64,000 nucleotides of DNA from Pseudo-nitzschia pungens. Its lineage: Eukaryota; Bacillariophyta; Bacillariophyceae; Bacillariales; Bacillariaceae. The stretch is from NCBI GenBank assembly GCA_037355855.1, contig CM074758.1, positions 7,847,001 to 7,911,000 on the forward strand, given 5' to 3'. The notes under the pieces were generated by a model. The model was given only the letters and a program-made list of their open reading frames with translations, was not told where the DNA came from and made no database searches. The number at the start of each line of letters is the position of its first letter. The stretch's first letter is position 1. Below, in pieces: positions 30,064 to 39,808 of the stretch. Position numbers and translations under genes: made by a program.

Positions 30064-30500
30064 TCAACATCATTAATAAATTACGGTAATTTACGTAACG
30101 ATCCGTCCCACGAAGAACTACGAGTGTGCGGTGTAAATGGTCGAGTAATTACTTCGTACTTGCGTGCGTACCGGTAAGGTTACGGCACGGTACGGTAAGT
30201 TACGGCGTCGGAGGAAATTCGTTGATGTACGTACTCGTATGATTAGTACATACGAACCAATCGACAAAACTGATCTCGAAATGAGCAATTTTAAAAGTAA
30301 CTATCCGGGATTCCGCCTCCCGGGAATGTTTTTTTCCATCGGGCAAGAATTTTCGTTGGCCATCATCATCCGCATTGATCCCAAATCTCAAAAAATAATC
30401 ATCTCAGATCACGGATTAATCTTACAACCATCAACTCGTGATTTTACAATCATTGAACGAAGACAGTGACGATGCACTTGGAAAGAGCTTCCAGTGAGCG
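30064..30500. other. Divergent spacer between BASS and pseudouridine synthase genes
   Basis: Probably holds both promoters. Bases 30,080-30,245 are packed with ttacggtaa, cgtaccggtaagg, cggtacggtaag and gtacgtactcgta words. A possible 101-codon frame at 30164-30469 overlaps this tract and is not believed to be a gene. Confidence 0.5.
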
Positions 30501-32776
30501 ATGCATGGCAGAATAAGTTTCTCCAGAGTAATTGTATCTAGTACGAAACACCTGCAGAGAAGAAGCAGCAGCAGCAGTGGGGTCGGATTGCGAACATTCC
30601 AAAGCTGGGCGGATCAACTTCATCGCTACTACAATCACCGCTATCAAACGCGGGAACACGACACCATCGAGGTAGCAGCCGGCAGCGATTTCCGGGTAGG
30701 GAAAAAACGAGCATCGTCGACCATGCAAACAGAAAAGTCGGAAAACGAAGACGAGAGTCAAGGCAGCGTGAGGGTATTGGAGGACAACCCGTGTTGGGGG
30801 ACTCCGGCGCGTCATCGACTGCGGGACCTGCTGTCCATCATCGACCGCGATTCCAGCATCGCCTATGACTCACCTCGGTACCTGGTGCTCAACAAGCCTC
30901 CGGACCTGCGAATGGATGGGCCGTATCCCGCTACCGTGTTCAAATTATTGACTTATTGGTACCCGCCTCCCAGCCTGCAACAACAGTCAACGGCAACCAC
31001 GGATTCGAATTCAAAGCCAGAGACAGCGACCGAGATCGGAGATACACGGGAAAATGCAACAATCGACAGCAAGGAAAACTGTGATTTGGCCCTGCTCGAG
31101 GCAATCTCTGGGTTGCATCAACACAACGATGTTAGCGACAACTTCTTGCGGCCGTGTCACCAATTGGATTACGCTACCGTAAGTTTGTATTTTGATGACT
31201 ACGAAAAATCACCCCCACAATGGTCGTTTCTACTCGTTTGGACTCGTCCGCTAACCCTTTGCAATTTTGTGGAAAGTCGGGAGTTCTTTTGGTGGCAAAG
31301 ACACAGGAAGCGGCCGCTCACATTGGACGCCTCTTCGAAGAGCGCCACGAAGGAGTTCAAAAATCCTACGTGGCCATTGTTGTGGGGGATTTGTGTCTGA
31401 AAAACAGCAGCAGCAATAGCAGCAGCAGCAGCAAAAACGGGAGTAGCTCCAACGAGAACAACGAACGGGAATTGCGCGGCAAAAACGGCAGCACCAAGGT
31501 CCCGGTGTGGAACGGGGGAAGCACTACGAGCCAGCTACGGGAACGGATGCGACTGCTCGAGGGATCCTATCGACGGACACGAGTAGCGGCGGGAAAGCAA
31601 CACCGACGTGTCCGTGACAACGCCGCGAGGAACAAGAAGAAAAACGAGAGAATATCGTCGTTTGCCGGTGGTACCTTCCACGGGTTCCAACCGGCGCATT
31701 CCATTTTCTTGAAGTGGAAAGCAAACCTGAAGAAGGAGCGGGACCAGATGACCGTATCGACCGGAGACAATGATTCCAGAGACGACGCAACAAACGAATG
31801 GTCCTCCCCCCAAAAGAAGCGGCAAAAGCGACAAAAATGCAGCAAAAACAATTCTGCCAGTGCACTCTTGACCAACGAAGACTGGGAGCGGATCTGGGAT
31901 CCCGTGACCGCAGTAGTCGGAGCGACCACGGCACTATCACCCGAGGAGGCAACCAACTTTCAAAATACGAACTGGAAAGAACTCAAAAAAGAGCACCCCG
32001 CATTGAAAGAGGCAATGATCAAAGCCACGGATTTTCACAACAATATTTTGCGCGAGGCGGTTCGAAAAGTGGAGCGGAAAGAATTGGAGCAACAAAACGA
32101 CAATAGCACCGAAGAAGGCAGCTGTGGGGATGGAGAGGAATTGCCAACCGTATTTCGGTTGTCGAACGCTGGCAACACCACGGAGAGGGACGAAAACGAC
32201 CGGCAAGGCCCGGACGATTCCGATGCGGGTGAGAACACCTTTTATGTATGTTGTCCACTGGCACAACACCCCGATCGGTTCAACATGGTGGTTCCCTCGA
32301 GCATGGCGAAGGATTACCCGCATTTACCAACACCGGGAGGCACCGATGACGAGAGCACCAAGCTGAAATTCCGGCCGTCACTGACCAAGTGCACCATTTT
32401 GGAACGCGGCACGCTGTCGACGGAACAAGGCGGTGCCGATGCAACCGTCCGTGTCACAAAGGTACGACTCTTTCCGATAACGGGGCGCCGGCATCAGCTG
32501 AGAGTCCACATGGCCCTGGCGGGCTTTCCGATCTTGGGAGACGTTGCCTATGGGGGAGACAGGGTTGCCGGCAACGCGAAGGAGAACGAGAACGCGAACG
32601 ACGAGGCCAAGAACGGAGAGGAGGAAGAGATCGCGAGAGACGTTTGCTCGCGCATGTGCCTGCACGCCCACTCCCTGGAACTTCCAACCCTGCCGGGTGA
32701 GGACAAACCCGGATGGAAGGTCGTTACTCCCGATCCGTTCGTATTCGGGGCAACCGGAAAACTGGAGTTCCGGTAA
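30501..32776 (+). CDS. RluA-family pseudouridine synthase with a large insertion
   Basis: Two exons, 30501-31178 and 31277-32776, separated by a 98-base GT-AG intron (GTAAGT donor) that cuts the catalytic motif: exon 1 ends HQLDYAT and exon 2 starts SGVLLVAK. The catalytic Asp is residue 223. The product is 725 residues. The N-terminus (HGRISFSRVIVSS) is basic and hydroxylated, which fits an organelle presequence. SPRYLVLNKPPDLRMDG is the substrate-entry region. The family motif LFPITGRRHQLRVHMAL near the C-terminus completes the domain. Between GDLC and the NTFYVCCPLAQHPDRF strand lies an insertion of about 250 residues rich in Ser, Asn, Lys and Arg. The target RNA (rRNA, tRNA or mRNA uridines) cannot be told. 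Confidence 0.9.
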
Positions 32777-32985
32777 CGAAACATAGTGGGGTGGTCTTCC
32801 GGTCTGCCATGGAACCTATTGATTTGATAAAGTTGTACAATAACAATAACAGCACCGGTACCGTACCGTACAAGAGATTGTTTCAATCAAGTACTTTGCC
32901 TATATATATATTATTTCAAAAAGTAGCTGTACACAGTATAGAACGGGTGATCCACCTCAACAACATCCGTGAGATAAAACATGTA

Positions 32986-35900
32986 TTAAATTTGAGACTC
33001 GGAGTCATACGTTTCATACGAGGACTCCGACTCGCTTCCACTCCAGCTGTCTTCCGAAATGATTTCTCTGTGCTGTATCTGTGATCGCGAACCGACTCGT
33101 TTGTTGGCGGACGAGGCATGATCCCTTCTCCTGCTCGACATTCCGTGGCCGTGCTGCATCTTGCTTTGCTCGCGCATTCGAGCAATGTAATTCTTGACCG
33201 CATTCCAGTCGTTGTTGGCGATAAATTTGTCGAGTTCGCTTTGATTCCAAGAGCTGTGGGCCTTTTCGTAACCTCCGGGGAGATTTGCGGCCCGCATTCC
33301 ATCCGACAGGGCCGCCGCGAGGTCCCAGTCTTCGATTTCGATGGCAGCATCCAGTGCACGTCTCCTGGCTTGGTCAAAATTATCTCTTCGACTCAAAAAG
33401 TCGGTGTCGTTTTCACTCAGGGCCGAAACAGAATCCGTCCCATAAGTGTCGTTGTCATAGGTCGAAGTGGCGTAATCATCCAGTGTGTCATTGTCGACAT
33501 CGTAAAATGATGCGCGCGTCGTTTCGATGGGTTCTCTCGGTCGGCCTTTCACGATTCGGCCGCGCTTTTCCCCGGCTACTCCTTCATAACTTTCGGCACT
33601 GATTCTCGCGTCGGTCAGTTCTTCTATCATGAGCTGGCGTTCCCGTACGACCGGCACCCTGCTGGGAACGCGGGGCGAGGGAGATGTGGGCCTGTCGTAA
33701 CTGCTGGCGCTTGTTGCCATCGACCTGTTTCCGTTGATCGCCCTGATGGCGGAAAATTTTCCCTTGCCCGTGTTCTTGATCTTTTCGGTGCGATCCGTCA
33801 GGGCCGACCTGGCGCTGGCCTTGCTCTGGTAAGTCATGGTGCGCCCGAGTCGTTTGGGGGACTGAGGCAGGAACAACAGCCCGGGCCCGGTATCGGTCAT
33901 GGGTTCATCAAAGGGAGACTCGTCGAATGGCTTGGTTTCGTCAAACGGTTGTTTGCTTTGCGCCACCTCTTCTTTCGCTTTTTCTTCTTTCTCTTCTTGC
34001 TCATCTTCTTCGTTGGCGGTTTCCTCTGGAATGGACTCGATCTTCTTGCGCGAACTAGAGTCTGATTTCTGTGTATCCTCACCCGTTGTGTCGGGCATTT
34101 GGAGCGGAATCATTACGCATCTTTCCAAAGGATTGCTGGGGGTGCGTTTCATCACCTCGACTTCGGCCTTTCCTTCCGCTTCTCCGCTGGATACAGCTCT
34201 GTTTGGCAAGGACGAAGAGCGGAGGAGCGTGTTCACAGGCGCCTTTTCTTCTTCCTTGGTCTCTTCGGTAGCCTTTGCACTGTTTTCTTCCGCGGCGGCC
34301 TCGGCAGCTGCTCTTTCGGCGGGAGATGCCGCAGCTACGGCTTCCAGCCACTTCTTATAATCGATTTGGTACTGCTTGAATTCCTTTGGTTTGGTCCACG
34401 TGGTTTCTCGCGTCTTCCGATGGTAGTAATAAGTTCTCCCCGAGTTGGGATCGACCACCGACTTCCAGACGAGCTTGGGCGGAACAAGAGACACCGGAGA
34501 CGAATCGTCGGCCGCCTCGCTGGACTTGGCGCCGGATGCCTCAGCCGGCGATCCCTGCCGCGTTGCCTTGCGGTTTGTTTCGAGCGATTTCGTTTTCGGT
34601 CTCGCTTTCGATTTCCTGGCACTCTTTTTGCCGTTCTTGAAGTAGGAGCTCTTTTGGATTCTCTTGAAGCGGTTGCTCAACAACGTGGCCTTGCTTGGTG
34701 TGGCTTTTTTGGTGGTGTTGCTCACCTCGACCGATTCGACCGCCGTCGCGGGAGCCTCACTGGCTTCGACCTGTTTTGGCTGCTCGTCGCGCGAAGCGTT
34801 CAGCGCATCGTCGCCTTCCGTCAACAAGGAAAGATTGGAGCTTTCCATGCTGCTATTCACGTTGGAACTGTCCGTGCTCGTGTTCAGGAGCGATTTCGTG
34901 GTGCGTGTGACACCGCAAGCATCGGCACCCGCGAGTTCGGGGTCGAGAGTGTTCGTGATGGACGTGAAAATGTTGTTCCAGGCGTTGGCCATGGAGGAAG
35001 CGTGTTGCTCGTCGGCAGTATTTCCGTTGGCGTCGGAATCGCCCTCGATGTCGCTCTCGTTCTCCTCCATGATGGGTTCGACATCTTGTTTGGGGCAACC
35101 CTGGTTCAAAAATTCTTGTTCCTCGAGGCTTTGGTCGGGTTCCGTGGATGTAAACTCCATGGATCGTCGGACCACCGCTGCTTCGTCGTCCACCTCCGCA
35201 CGATGATGCGATTGCTTCTTGTCTCCGTGTCCGATCTTCTTGGCCTTTTTCCAAATCTTGGCGAGCACCTTGGGGCCACCGGAACCGCCGGTCGACGATT
35301 TCGCATCCTTCTTGGCAGACGATTCGACGGCTTCGGCAGACGCCGGTGCACCTTCTTCCTCGGAATCGCCGTGCTGCGGCTTGGCCGCGGCCACTCCGAG
35401 CAGGACACCGATTTCTTCGTCCAGGGGCGCCTCGAGATCTTCGAGGACCTTGCGCGGCGTCGCCGGTGCGCGATCCGTCGAGGGAGACGAAGCCCTGGCA
35501 GCTTTGTTTTCGAACGGGGGAACCGAAGTGCCGTTGCCGTTCGGCGATTCGTGTTGCTTTTCCTTTCGTTGGGCGGACAGCGACGAAGCCAGAGATTTCG
35601 AGAGACGAGGCCAACGCTTGGCCTTTTGCGGCTTGACGGGTTTGGCGGTCTGTTCTTCCTTCAGCAGAGATGCAGGATCCAGGACCACCTCAAAGTTTTC
35701 GTGGTCGTGGGAGGGGGATCTCGGGATTCGCTTGTCGGGAGCTTGGGTCAGACTGCTTCTATTGGAAATGGGCATCGACGTAGAGTTGGTGTGCGAACAC
35801 ATGGAGGTACTGAGGCCGGTGGTATCCGAGAGCACAAAGGAACTCGTGGTGGTGTCGTCCAGGGCATGGGAATAGTCTCTGAGCAACTGGGGTTGATTGT

Positions 35901-36309
35901 CCTCTTTGGGTCCTTGGCTCTCCGAGGGCATGGTTGGAAGCTGGCACATGTCGTCGAAAAAGTTCAGCGTCTTGCTCACGGCGGCCACTACGGGGTCTTC
36001 ACTGCTCGCTGTGGAATTGTTCGTAGGGGTCGATCTTTCTTCCTTCTTTTCTTCCCGCACGGCCGCGGATGCCGACGAATAGGAACGGTGGTGTCCGAGA
36101 AGAGGCGATGGGGGCGAAAGCATCAGGCTCGACAGAGGATCCGTCGAGGGGTCGATTTCGCTCGCCACAACGGTGACACCGGGTTCGTCCTCGGGAGTAT
36201 TGGGAGCGGTGATCGAGAGTTCCGAATCCTTCCCGCCGCCCTTTTTGAAGACCTTCATCACGGAATTTTTCTTCCGGACGGAAAAAGGGGTCTTCAAAGC
36301 GCTGGACAT
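32986..36309 (-). CDS. Large WW-domain protein of unknown function
   Basis: The frame opens at 36435, but Met at 36309 (MSSALKTPFSVRKKNSVMK) is a better start because the preceding residues look like leader sequence. The product is then 1,107 residues. Most of it is low complexity, rich in Ser, Glu, Lys and Pro, and probably disordered. One WW domain lies at about residues 610-640 (LVWKSVVDPNSGRTYYYHRK, then TTWTKP), with both Trp and the Tyr triplet that bind proline-rich ligands. A Glu/Lys-rich segment follows. Near the C-terminus two related helices (IEIEDWDLAAALSDGM and LDKFIANNDWNAVKNYIARM) recall short repeats found in many diatom proteins. It converges on the pseudouridine synthase gene, 209 bases apart. 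A scaffold role is inference. Confidence 0.75.
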   Translation of the reverse strand: MSSALKTPFSVRKKNSVMKVFKKGGGKDSELSITAPNTPEDEPGVTVVASEIDPSTDPLSSLMLSPPSPLLGHHRSYSSASAAVREEKKEERSTPTNNSTASSEDPVVAAVSKTLNFFDDMCQLPTMPSESQGPKEDNQPQLLRDYSHALDDTTTSSFVLSDTTGLSTSMCSHTNSTSMPISNRSSLTQAPDKRIPRSPSHDHENFEVVLDPASLLKEEQTAKPVKPQKAKRWPRLSKSLASSLSAQRKEKQHESPNGNGTSVPPFENKAARASSPSTDRAPATPRKVLEDLEAPLDEEIGVLLGVAAAKPQHGDSEEEGAPASAEAVESSAKKDAKSSTGGSGGPKVLAKIWKKAKKIGHGDKKQSHHRAEVDDEAAVVRRSMEFTSTEPDQSLEEQEFLNQGCPKQDVEPIMEENESDIEGDSDANGNTADEQHASSMANAWNNIFTSITNTLDPELAGADACGVTRTTKSLLNTSTDSSNVNSSMESSNLSLLTEGDDALNASRDEQPKQVEASEAPATAVESVEVSNTTKKATPSKATLLSNRFKRIQKSSYFKNGKKSARKSKARPKTKSLETNRKATRQGSPAEASGAKSSEAADDSSPVSLVPPKLVWKSVVDPNSGRTYYYHRKTRETTWTKPKEFKQYQIDYKKWLEAVAAASPAERAAAEAAAEENSAKATEETKEEEKAPVNTLLRSSSLPNRAVSSGEAEGKAEVEVMKRTPSNPLERCVMIPLQMPDTTGEDTQKSDSSSRKKIESIPEETANEEDEQEEKEEKAKEEVAQSKQPFDETKPFDESPFDEPMTDTGPGLLFLPQSPKRLGRTMTYQSKASARSALTDRTEKIKNTGKGKFSAIRAINGNRSMATSASSYDRPTSPSPRVPSRVPVVRERQLMIEELTDARISAESYEGVAGEKRGRIVKGRPREPIETTRASFYDVDNDTLDDYATSTYDNDTYGTDSVSALSENDTDFLSRRDNFDQARRRALDAAIEIEDWDLAAALSDGMRAANLPGGYEKAHSSWNQSELDKFIANNDWNAVKNYIARMREQSKMQHGHGMSSRRRDHASSANKRVGSRSQIQHREIISEDSWSGSESESSYETYDSESQI

Positions 36310-38235
36310 GGTTTGAGGTGTCCTCCTCGCCCGACTCCTTTGGGCTGGCTGTGTGCTAATTCGGCGTCTTTGGTTCCTGTCCTGTTGAATTCCGAACACC
36401 GCAAGCAATGCTGTGATACCGAGAGATCGTTGCAAAGAAAATTACTCTATAGGAGATGCAAAGACGATTGCGAAACCGTTCCGGTGACGGTGTCGACGTC
36501 AAGCCCAGTGTATAGACCCTTAGATGTCGTTCCTTACGCTCTACAACCCCCTGACTGACGATAGGAGGATGCGATGGAATAAGTGTCCGCGATGCGCTGC
36601 GGAACTCGTGACAAGCTGTTGGAAAATAGGAAGGCTCCGAGCGAGTTCCAAACCGTTATTGTCGAGAACCGTAGCGGTTTGAGTTGAGTCTGGAATCAAT
36701 CAAAAACCCCTTCGAATTGCCATCGACTATCGCACCCAATTTGGCGCTGTCTGCTTCGTCGCTGTGTCCATTGGTAGGAGAAACCCACTCGTGAGCTTCC
36801 CCGGGCCGTCACGACACACCAAAAAATGTATCGAAGCGACACCAAAAATTAGGACGATGTCGGAAATCGTCCGAAAAAACCGATTCCATCCAAAAATTGA
36901 AATCGTGCTGGCACGATTCATAGACAGCCACGGCCAATGAATCGAGCCATTGCGCCAAAAAAGTGCGCATGTCCCGAATTATTGAGTGTGCCTCCTCGGA
37001 GTCAATAACGAGCCGGGCGATACAGATCGGATTCGCATGCGCCGCCGGCGGGATGCGGTCATTCGTGCACGGATCCGGCGAACCAGGACCATCGTCAAAA
37101 AAATAATTATCGTAATTAGGGTTCCGTTTGGTCTGCCATGCTAAGGTTATCCGTCACGAATACAGTACAGTATTACTGCCGTAATTACTACCGAATGAGT
37201 GAAGTTAGTAGGTAATTTTTTTTTTTAACAAAATTTGTAAAAGTAGTGTGATTGTGCAAACACAATGGAACTTCACAGGACACAATTTAACTTGTAGATG
37301 GTGGTCTCAACCTTTGTTTCAAGTAGTAGTAGCTTCTTGTAGCTTACTCCTAAAAGAAGTCTGAAATCTGTACCGTAGTAGGTAGTTCTTTCTTTCGGAA
37401 AACTTCCTCTAGGGAGGACATTTACTAGTGCCTCATTTCTGCTTTTCCTTCCCAAGAAGAACAAGCACATGGCATGTACTTTGTCTGAATTTATGAGCTT
37501 CACAAAAAATCCATTGCAGAACAATGTGGAGTGAAAATGCAGGCAAATACATGATGACATGGGAGATATTCTATGAAAATGTTCTGGTGCTGCTAGGTTG
37601 TTTTGTTGTGGCATCTCATCCTCCAGCACCATAGTAACAAATAGAGTAGTAGTTGTATGGTAGAATGAAGGGACAAAAAAATCATAGAATGAGTTATATC
37701 CTTGTTGATTGAAGAGCAAAGAGGGTGCAGAGTGTTAGCACTGTTCAATCAAGAAACATTGGGATCATGCTGCTGGGGTGCTAGTAAGGGTTGCTGAGAA
37801 GTTTTTCACCAGGGCTGTGCTGCTATCAAGGATACTGGATACTAATTTTTTCCAACCCCCTGCAGTATTCATCTTTGTTGAATTTGGAAAAAACAAAAAT
37901 CCCAATCCCTTAATGGTAGCCTAGTAGTAGTAGCTAATATTATCACCAAAACACCAGTCCTCTCAAGTGCCAAAGTGACACCTGGGTTCACTTTGATGCT
38001 GGGTGTCAAGTCGACATCCATTTGTCTTAGATAATCTTTGTTCATTGCATGTATTGCTGTCCCCTACATGATATATGCCCTTTGTTCATCTTACATGCCT
38101 TTGTGCATCATTTATTTCAACATTCATTAGACACTCTTTGTTCATTGGCAATATATTGATACGTTAGCAAGGCATTCATCTTGTTCATCTTACATGCCCT
38201 TTATTTGTCTTATTGTGCCTTTGTTTGTCGTTCAA
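36310..38235. other. Long spacer left of element D
   Basis: The first 200 bases are probably the promoter of the WW-domain gene. A 148-codon minus frame at 37273-37719 has no recognisable domain and is likely chance or transposon debris. Bases 37,970-38,005 hold a palindromic motif (aaagtgac ... gttcacttt) with a relative on the right side of element D. Bases 38,040-38,230 repeat words like tttgttcatcttacatgcc. Confidence 0.45.
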
Positions 38236-38240
38236 CTTCT

Positions 38241-38580
38241 TGTGACACGGTAGCGTAGCCAACGGTCACGAATGAATAATTAACTGAATCCCGCATTGTG
38301 GGAATCAAATATCATATATGTATATGGTAATCTTCATTCCTGGATACATTATAATATGTGTCTTAACTTAACGTTCGAGTCCCAGAAGAGAACATATGCC
38401 TAATCGTGGGAATCGACATTGAACCAACATTTATGGCAAGAGCATGCCAAAACATGACCATGCTCACGACCTCGAAATTTTATATGTCTCCATTCTTAAT
38501 TCGCGTAACAATATTCCGTAAAGTATCTAAACATCACAATTTTAATACTACTCCGAAAACTTCTACCTTAACGTGTAACA
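38241..38580 (+). repeat. 5' LTR of element D
   Basis: 340 bases, identical to 43658-43997. It resembles the LTRs of element A in blocks (gaataattaa, gtcgagtcccagaag or gttcgagtcccagaag, ggcaagagcatgccaaaa) with differences between. Confidence 0.97.
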
Positions 38581-38592
38581 CAGTAATTACTG
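38581..38592. promoter_or_regulatory. 12-base palindrome at the primer-binding-site position of element D
   Basis: CAGTAATTACTG begins directly after the 5' LTR, identical to element A. Sequence just downstream differs between A and D, so the palindrome itself is what is conserved. Confidence 0.6.
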
Positions 38593-38704
38593 TTTATCTT
38601 TAAGTAGAAAGACAGTAACAATCAGTACTGAACAAAATCCCTCTCTGAAAACATCGATAGCCTCAACAACAGAGGCAACCTGTATCTCCAACAAGCAACC
38701 TAAG

Positions 38705-39751
38705 ATGGCGGGTCTATATCGGGATCCACCTATCACCTACAAAAGTTCCTTCGATCGAACCAAACCCAAGCTCTTTACCCTCTACAACAACGACGCCGAC
38801 GGCAACACCGACAGTATCAAGGTCCCCCTTTTCACAGAAAAAGGAGGCCTGGAAGAACTCTTATTTGTCGAAGAATCATTCAGGAACGCCGCCAAGCTCA
38901 TACAGCTCCCAGTCAGCAAACACCTCACCCACTTCAGCCGATGCCTCACGACTGATGCGCAGAGCAAGTGGAACAATATGATACAAGATCCACTCGATCC
39001 CGACAATCTCCAATATGAAGAGGAAGAGATTGGAGGATATGAACAAGCCATTTTAGACTTCACCAAGTTCTACTGCAATGCCAGAGATGCACGAGATATC
39101 ATGCACACCTATCTCCGGAGCAACGACTGCAGAAAGACGCCGGCAATGACCTGTAAGGAGCACGCCGACCGGATATTGATCCTCATGAAATACACTGCTA
39201 AACTGGATGGAAGCAGCGCTCCTCTCTCCAGGGTGGAGAAACTAACTATTCTCCTACATTCTTTCCCAGCATCATGGATCGAACACTACGGCATGATTCA
39301 CAATGGCATTCACGAGGATACCACGGTCCAATTCATTGTCGACCACATGAGCTGCCATGAGAGACAAGCCAATAAAAAGAGCAACAAGAACAATAACAAA
39401 CAACAGAAACGTTCCAACACTTCAAACAACAACAGCAACTCTCGAAAGCGCAACTCCCACTCCAACCACAAGGGAAACACCAGCAACAAAAAGAAGTCCA
39501 ACCCGTGTCGAATTCCCGGACACAACCATGATTGGTCCGAATGCCCGAAGAACAAGTTCTCCAAGAACTACAACAAGAACTCTAACCCAAAATCAGGAGC
39601 AACAGAGACATTTCATGCCCACACTCCCTGCGTCCCTGGAAGCAACGAGTCCTTCCAAGCCCACATGAAAGCAGCAGTGGAATCATACCATTCCGAATAT
39701 GGTGGACGCACTGAAAGAAGTATCGATGGGGAACTTGTGTGGCTCCCCTGA
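38705..39751 (+). CDS. Gag of element D
   Basis: 348 residues starting MAGLYRDPPITYKSS. The capsid-like core is close to that of element A. A Lys/Asn-rich basic segment follows without the long Asn run of A. The degenerate zinc knuckle CRIPGHNHDWSEC lies at residues 268-280. The frame ends with TGA in the context CCC TGA CTT, and the same frame continues open into Pol with no further stop. Confidence 0.88.
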   Translation: MAGLYRDPPITYKSSFDRTKPKLFTLYNNDADGNTDSIKVPLFTEKGGLEELLFVEESFRNAAKLIQLPVSKHLTHFSRCLTTDAQSKWNNMIQDPLDPDNLQYEEEEIGGYEQAILDFTKFYCNARDARDIMHTYLRSNDCRKTPAMTCKEHADRILILMKYTAKLDGSSAPLSRVEKLTILLHSFPASWIEHYGMIHNGIHEDTTVQFIVDHMSCHERQANKKSNKNNNKQQKRSNTSNNNSNSRKRNSHSNHKGNTSNKKKSNPCRIPGHNHDWSECPKNKFSKNYNKNSNPKSGATETFHAHTPCVPGSNESFQAHMKAAVESYHSEYGGRTERSIDGELVWLP

Positions 39752-39808
39752 CTTCATGGCTCCCAGCCACGAAAGAAGCCCCGGGCTTCACCAAAACCAG
39801 CAATCACC

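Noticed and set aside
34099..36558. Plus-strand open frame of 819 codons opposite the WW-domain gene
   Set aside because: It is rich in Arg, Gly and Phe with no domain, and it mirrors the low-complexity minus-strand gene, which has a real WW domain.
37273..37719. Minus-strand open frame of 148 codons left of element D
   Set aside because: No recognisable domain, composition rich in Phe, Leu and Thr, and no conserved neighbour; chance or repeat debris is more likely.
38406..38603. Small frames inside both LTRs of element D
   Set aside because: They are chance frames in non-coding LTR sequence, and the second extends into unrelated flanking DNA.
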